This document shows positions 61,333 to 64,000 of a stretch of DNA of 64,000 nucleotides, in pieces (within the stretch, counting starts at the first letter, position 1; the number at the start of each line of letters is the position of its first letter). Under the pieces are notes generated by a model. That model had not been told where the DNA came from. It did not search any database and saw only the letters and a program-made list of their open reading frames with translations. This DNA comes from Halosaccharopolyspora lacisalsi (lineage in GTDB: Bacteria > Actinomycetota > Actinomycetes > Mycobacteriales > Pseudonocardiaceae): positions 372,001 to 436,000 of the forward strand of contig NZ_JACGWZ010000002.1 in the NCBI RefSeq assembly GCF_014137975.1. Direction: 5' to 3'. Position numbers and translations under genes: made by a program.

Positions 61333-62166
61333 ATGCAACAACCCGGATACGGATGGGTGTCGCTGACCACCGACTACGGACACCAGGACGGCTTCGTGGC
61401 CGCCTGCCACGGCGTTCTCGCCCGCATCGCCCCCCACGCCCGCACCCTGGACGTCACCCACACCGTGCCCGCCCAGGCGATCACGGTCGCCGCCACCGTC
61501 CTCGCCCACACCGTGAACTACCTCCCCGAAGCGGTGCACCTGGTCGTCGTCGACCCCGGAGTGGGCACCGACCGTCGCGGCGTGGTCGTCGACACCGACC
61601 GCGGAACCCTGGTCGGGCCGGACAACGGCGTGCTGATCCCCGCCGCCGACGCGTTGGGAGGCGCCCGCGCGGCCTTCGAGCTGACCGACTCCCGCTGGTG
61701 GCTGCCCGCGGTCTCGCGCACCTTCCACGGTCGGGACATCTTCGCGCCGGTGGCCGCCTGGCTGGCACGAGGCACCGACCCCGCCGAGACCGGACCACCC
61801 CTGGACCTCGACGAACTCCGCCGCCCACCCGAACCCCACCGCCACGTCGACGGCGACAGCGTGCACGCCGAAGTGATCACCATCGACCACTTCGGCAACC
61901 TCCAACTCGCCGTCGACGCCGCCGACGTGCGATGGCCGGTGGGGCAGTGGTTGCACATCCACACCGACCAGGCCGTGATCCGAGCACAGCGGGTGGCCAC
62001 CTTCGCCGACGTCGCCGACCAGCAACCACTGGTCCTGGCCGACTCGGCCGGAGCGCTGGCCGTGGCCGTCAACGGCGGCTCCGCCGCCGAAAAGCTGGCC
62101 ACCGGCCGAGGCCGGATCCTGCGCATCGAACCAGCCGAACCCCCGACCGAACCCCAAGGAGCATGA
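61333..62166 (+). CDS. SAM hydroxide adenosyltransferase (DUF62 family)
   Basis: 277 residues. The family pattern is clear: WVSLTTDYGHQDGFVAACHG, LDVTHTVPAQAITVAA, VVVDPGVGTDRRGVVVDT, GPDNGVL, TFHGRDIFAPVAAWLA and VITIDHFGNLQLAVD. The Asp, Arg and His of the water-activating triad lie in VVVDPGVGTDRR and TFHGRDIF. The family splits SAM to adenosine and methionine; halogenases such as SalL and fluorinase are relatives. Here the water-using DUF62 type is expected. It is coupled to the small membrane gene. Confidence 0.88.
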   Translation: MQQPGYGWVSLTTDYGHQDGFVAACHGVLARIAPHARTLDVTHTVPAQAITVAATVLAHTVNYLPEAVHLVVVDPGVGTDRRGVVVDTDRGTLVGPDNGVLIPAADALGGARAAFELTDSRWWLPAVSRTFHGRDIFAPVAAWLARGTDPAETGPPLDLDELRRPPEPHRHVDGDSVHAEVITIDHFGNLQLAVDAADVRWPVGQWLHIHTDQAVIRAQRVATFADVADQQPLVLADSAGALAVAVNGGSAAEKLATGRGRILRIEPAEPPTEPQGA

Positions 62167-62167
62167 C

Positions 62168-62356
62168 GTGACCCCTCGCCACCTGACCATCCTGGCCGTC
62201 CGCACCGCGGTGTTCGTGATCGTGGCCCTGACCGTGGCCGTGATCAGCGGCTGGTCCCCCTTCGCGATCACGGCGGTGGCCCTGACCAGCGGAGCACTGG
62301 CGATCCAACTCGGCGGACTGATCTGGATGCGCCGCACCCACCGCGCCGAGCAGTAG
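62168..62356 (+). CDS. Small membrane protein, 62 residues
   Basis: GTG 62168 begins one base after the stop of the SAM hydrolase gene. Two hydrophobic segments (AVFVIVALTVAVISGW and FAITAVALTSGALAIQLGGLIW) are joined by a short SPF turn and end in RRTHRAEQ, so both termini are probably cytoplasmic. No function is known. Tight coupling to the SAM hydrolase is the only clue. Confidence 0.65.
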   Translation: MTPRHLTILAVRTAVFVIVALTVAVISGWSPFAITAVALTSGALAIQLGGLIWMRRTHRAEQ

Positions 62357-62441
62357 CGCCCCACCGCGGCGGAGATCGTTTCGACGACGCCCGACATGGG
62401 TAATCCCCCCATGTCACCGCGAAGAGAGGACGATCAGGCGC

Positions 62442-64000
62442 ATGACACAGCAGGGGTCTCTGGCACGCAAACTCATCGCCTCCCACTTGGTCGACGGCGA
62501 CATGACACCGGGTTCGGAAGTCGCGATCTCCATCGACCAGACCCTGACCCAGGACGCCACCGGCACCCTGGTGATGCAGGAACTGGAAGCGCTCGGGCTG
62601 CGCCGAGCCCGCACCGAAGCCAGCGTGCAGTACGTCGATCACAACCTGCTGCAAACCGACGAGAAAAACGCCGAAGACCACACGTTCCTGCGCTCGGCCG
62701 CCCAACGCTACGGCCTGTGGTTCTCCAAACCCGGCAACGGCGTGTCCCACCCCACCCACATGCAGCGCTTCGGCATCCCCGGCAAGACGATGGTCGGCTC
62801 GGACTCGCACACCTGCGCGGCAGGCTCCCTGGGCATGCTGGCCATCGGAGTCGGCGGCCTCGAAGTCGCCATGGCCATCGCCGGCGAACCCCTGCGCGTG
62901 CGGATGCCCGAAATCTGGGGAGTGCGCCTGACCGGGTCACTGCCCGACTGGGTCTCGGCCAAGGACGTCATCCTGGAGATGCTCCGGCGCCACAGCGTCA
63001 AGGGCGGCACCAACCGCATCATCGAGTACCACGGCCCCGGCCTGGACGAACTCACGGCCATGGACCGCCACGTCATCGCCAACATGGGCGCCGAACTCGG
63101 CGCGACCACCACCGTGTTCCCCGCCGACGACGCCGTCCGCGACTTCCTGCGCGCCGAAGGACGCGAACAGGACTTCGTACCCCTGGCCGCCGACACCGAC
63201 GCCGTCTACGACACCACCGACGAGATCGACCTCTCCGGTCTCGTGCCCCTGATCGCCCAACCCTCCTCCCCGGACAAGGTCGTTCCCGTCAGCGAGGTCG
63301 CCGGCACGGAGGTGAGCCAGACCGTGATCGGCTCCTCGGCCAACCCCGGACTCCGCGACTTCGCCGTCGCCGCCGCCATGGGCCGCGGACGCCAGACCAG
63401 CGACGAGGTCAGCTTCGACGTGAACCCGACCTCGCGGGAGATCCTGGAAGACCTCACCCGCATGGGAGCCACCTTCGACCTGATCTCAGCGGGAGGGCGC
63501 ATCCACCAAGCCGGCTGCATGGGCTGCATCGGCATGGGACAGGCCCCCGCCGTCGGGCAGAACTCCCTGCGCACCTTCCCCCGCAACTTCCCGGGACGCT
63601 CGGGCACCCCCGAGGACTCGGTATGGCTGTGCTCACCGGAAACCGCCACGGCCTCGGCACTGACCGGCGTGATCACCGACCCGCGGCAGTGGGCCGCCGA
63701 CCACGACGTGGCCTTCCCGAAACTGGCCCTGCCCGAGAACGCCTCGGTCAACACCTCGATGCTCATGGCCCCCCTCCCGGAAGACCAGGCACGGGAGACC
63801 GAACCCGTCAAGGGCCCCAACATCTCGGCGCTCCCGGAATTCACGGCCCTGCCCGACCAGCTCCAGCTGCCCGTCCTGCTCACCACCGGCGACAACGTCT
63901 CCACCGACGAAATCTCCCCGGCCGGTGCCCGCGCCCTCCCGCTGCGCTCCAACATCCCGGCCCTGGCCGAATTCACCTTCACCCGACTCGACGAAACCTA
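62442..64000 (+). CDS. Aconitate hydratase, Aquifex type, 5' part (runs off the window)
   Basis: 519 codons are present of about 640-650 expected. It is open from ATG 62442 to the window end. [4Fe-4S] ligand motifs are intact: GSDSHTCAAGSLGMLAIGVGG and HQAGCMGCIGMGQAP; the swivel-domain sequence TTGDNVSTDEISPAGA appears near the cut end. It isomerises citrate to isocitrate in the TCA cycle. The opening (SLARKLIASHLVDGDMTPGS) matches the shorter, Aquifex-type aconitase rather than AcnA of about 900 residues. A conventional acnA elsewhere is possible. Confidence 0.88.
   Translation, partial: MTQQGSLARKLIASHLVDGDMTPGSEVAISIDQTLTQDATGTLVMQELEALGLRRARTEASVQYVDHNLLQTDEKNAEDHTFLRSAAQRYGLWFSKPGNGVSHPTHMQRFGIPGKTMVGSDSHTCAAGSLGMLAIGVGGLEVAMAIAGEPLRVRMPEIWGVRLTGSLPDWVSAKDVILEMLRRHSVKGGTNRIIEYHGPGLDELTAMDRHVIANMGAELGATTTVFPADDAVRDFLRAEGREQDFVPLAADTDAVYDTTDEIDLSGLVPLIAQPSSPDKVVPVSEVAGTEVSQTVIGSSANPGLRDFAVAAAMGRGRQTSDEVSFDVNPTSREILEDLTRMGATFDLISAGGRIHQAGCMGCIGMGQAPAVGQNSLRTFPRNFPGRSGTPEDSVWLCSPETATASALTGVITDPRQWAADHDVAFPKLALPENASVNTSMLMAPLPEDQARETEPVKGPNISALPEFTALPDQLQLPVLLTTGDNVSTDEISPAGARALPLRSNIPALAEFTFTRLDET

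Noticed and set aside
1-64000. tRNA, rRNA, CRISPR arrays or a secondary-metabolite cluster
   Set aside because: I found no cloverleaf-like or regularly spaced repeat units, and no PKS, NRPS, lanthipeptide or terpene enzymes.

Overview
The window is 64 kb of high-GC DNA from an actinomycete. The pairing of MurT and GatD, the frequent GTG and TTG starts, DUF5703, DUF6314, DUF5996 and DUF3830 family proteins, and a Trk/Ktr K+ uptake pair all point to Pseudonocardiales or an Actinopolyspora-like relative. That placement comes from family recognition, not from a search. It reads as ordinary chromosome: I saw no tRNA, rRNA, CRISPR array, prophage, integrase or transposase.

Layout. 0-6 kb: cell wall and potassium genes (3' end of murT, gatD, a MurJ-like flippase, TrkA/KtrB). 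6-11 kb: acyl-CoA dehydrogenase with a divergent TetR gene, a second TetR gene with a perfect operator, a STAS protein, a zinc-ribbon peptide, a broken YqeY gene and a 45-residue peptide gene near AT-rich repeats. 11-18.7 kb: D-aminoacylase, lipoate ligase-like protein, lipoprotein, aldo/keto reductase, UppP, histidine phosphatase. 18.7-25 kb: relic of an agmatine deiminase, then GntR, MFS transporter, atypical aldehyde dehydrogenase, zinc alcohol dehydrogenase and LysR. 25-38 kb: a mixed stretch with much gene decay (a PLP enzyme and a methyltransferase with internal in-frame losses; frameshifted ohr, a DUF2599 secreted protein and a SLATT/DUF4231 protein), together with Lrp, AadA-type, Hsp31-type and GDSL genes.

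38-49 kb holds the most coherent accessory system. A FadR-type GntR regulator lies among an amidase, a D-2-hydroxyacid dehydrogenase, a DUF3830 protein, two Asp/Glu racemase-superfamily proteins, a succinate-semialdehyde-type dehydrogenase and a class III aminotransferase. The same operator, (G/C)ATTGTCAACAATC, occurs at exactly the three promoter regions that would serve these genes, and one copy overlaps a consensus-like promoter. I read this as a single GntR-controlled catabolic regulon whose substrate is unknown, probably an amide or amino-acid derivative passing through a semialdehyde.

49-64 kb runs mostly on the plus strand: Na+/H+ antiporter, LCP-family cell-wall protein, ABC-class ATPase, phosphoribosyltransferase, ring-cleaving VOC dioxygenase, DUF5996 protein, archaeal/eukaryal-type prolyl-tRNA synthetase, ClpC-like chaperone, SAM hydrolase and an aconitase cut by the window end. 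Strong hairpins close several units. Small lesions at short homopolymers (ohr, the DUF2599 gene, MOSC, YqeY) could be real decay or sequencing error and should be read with that in mind.
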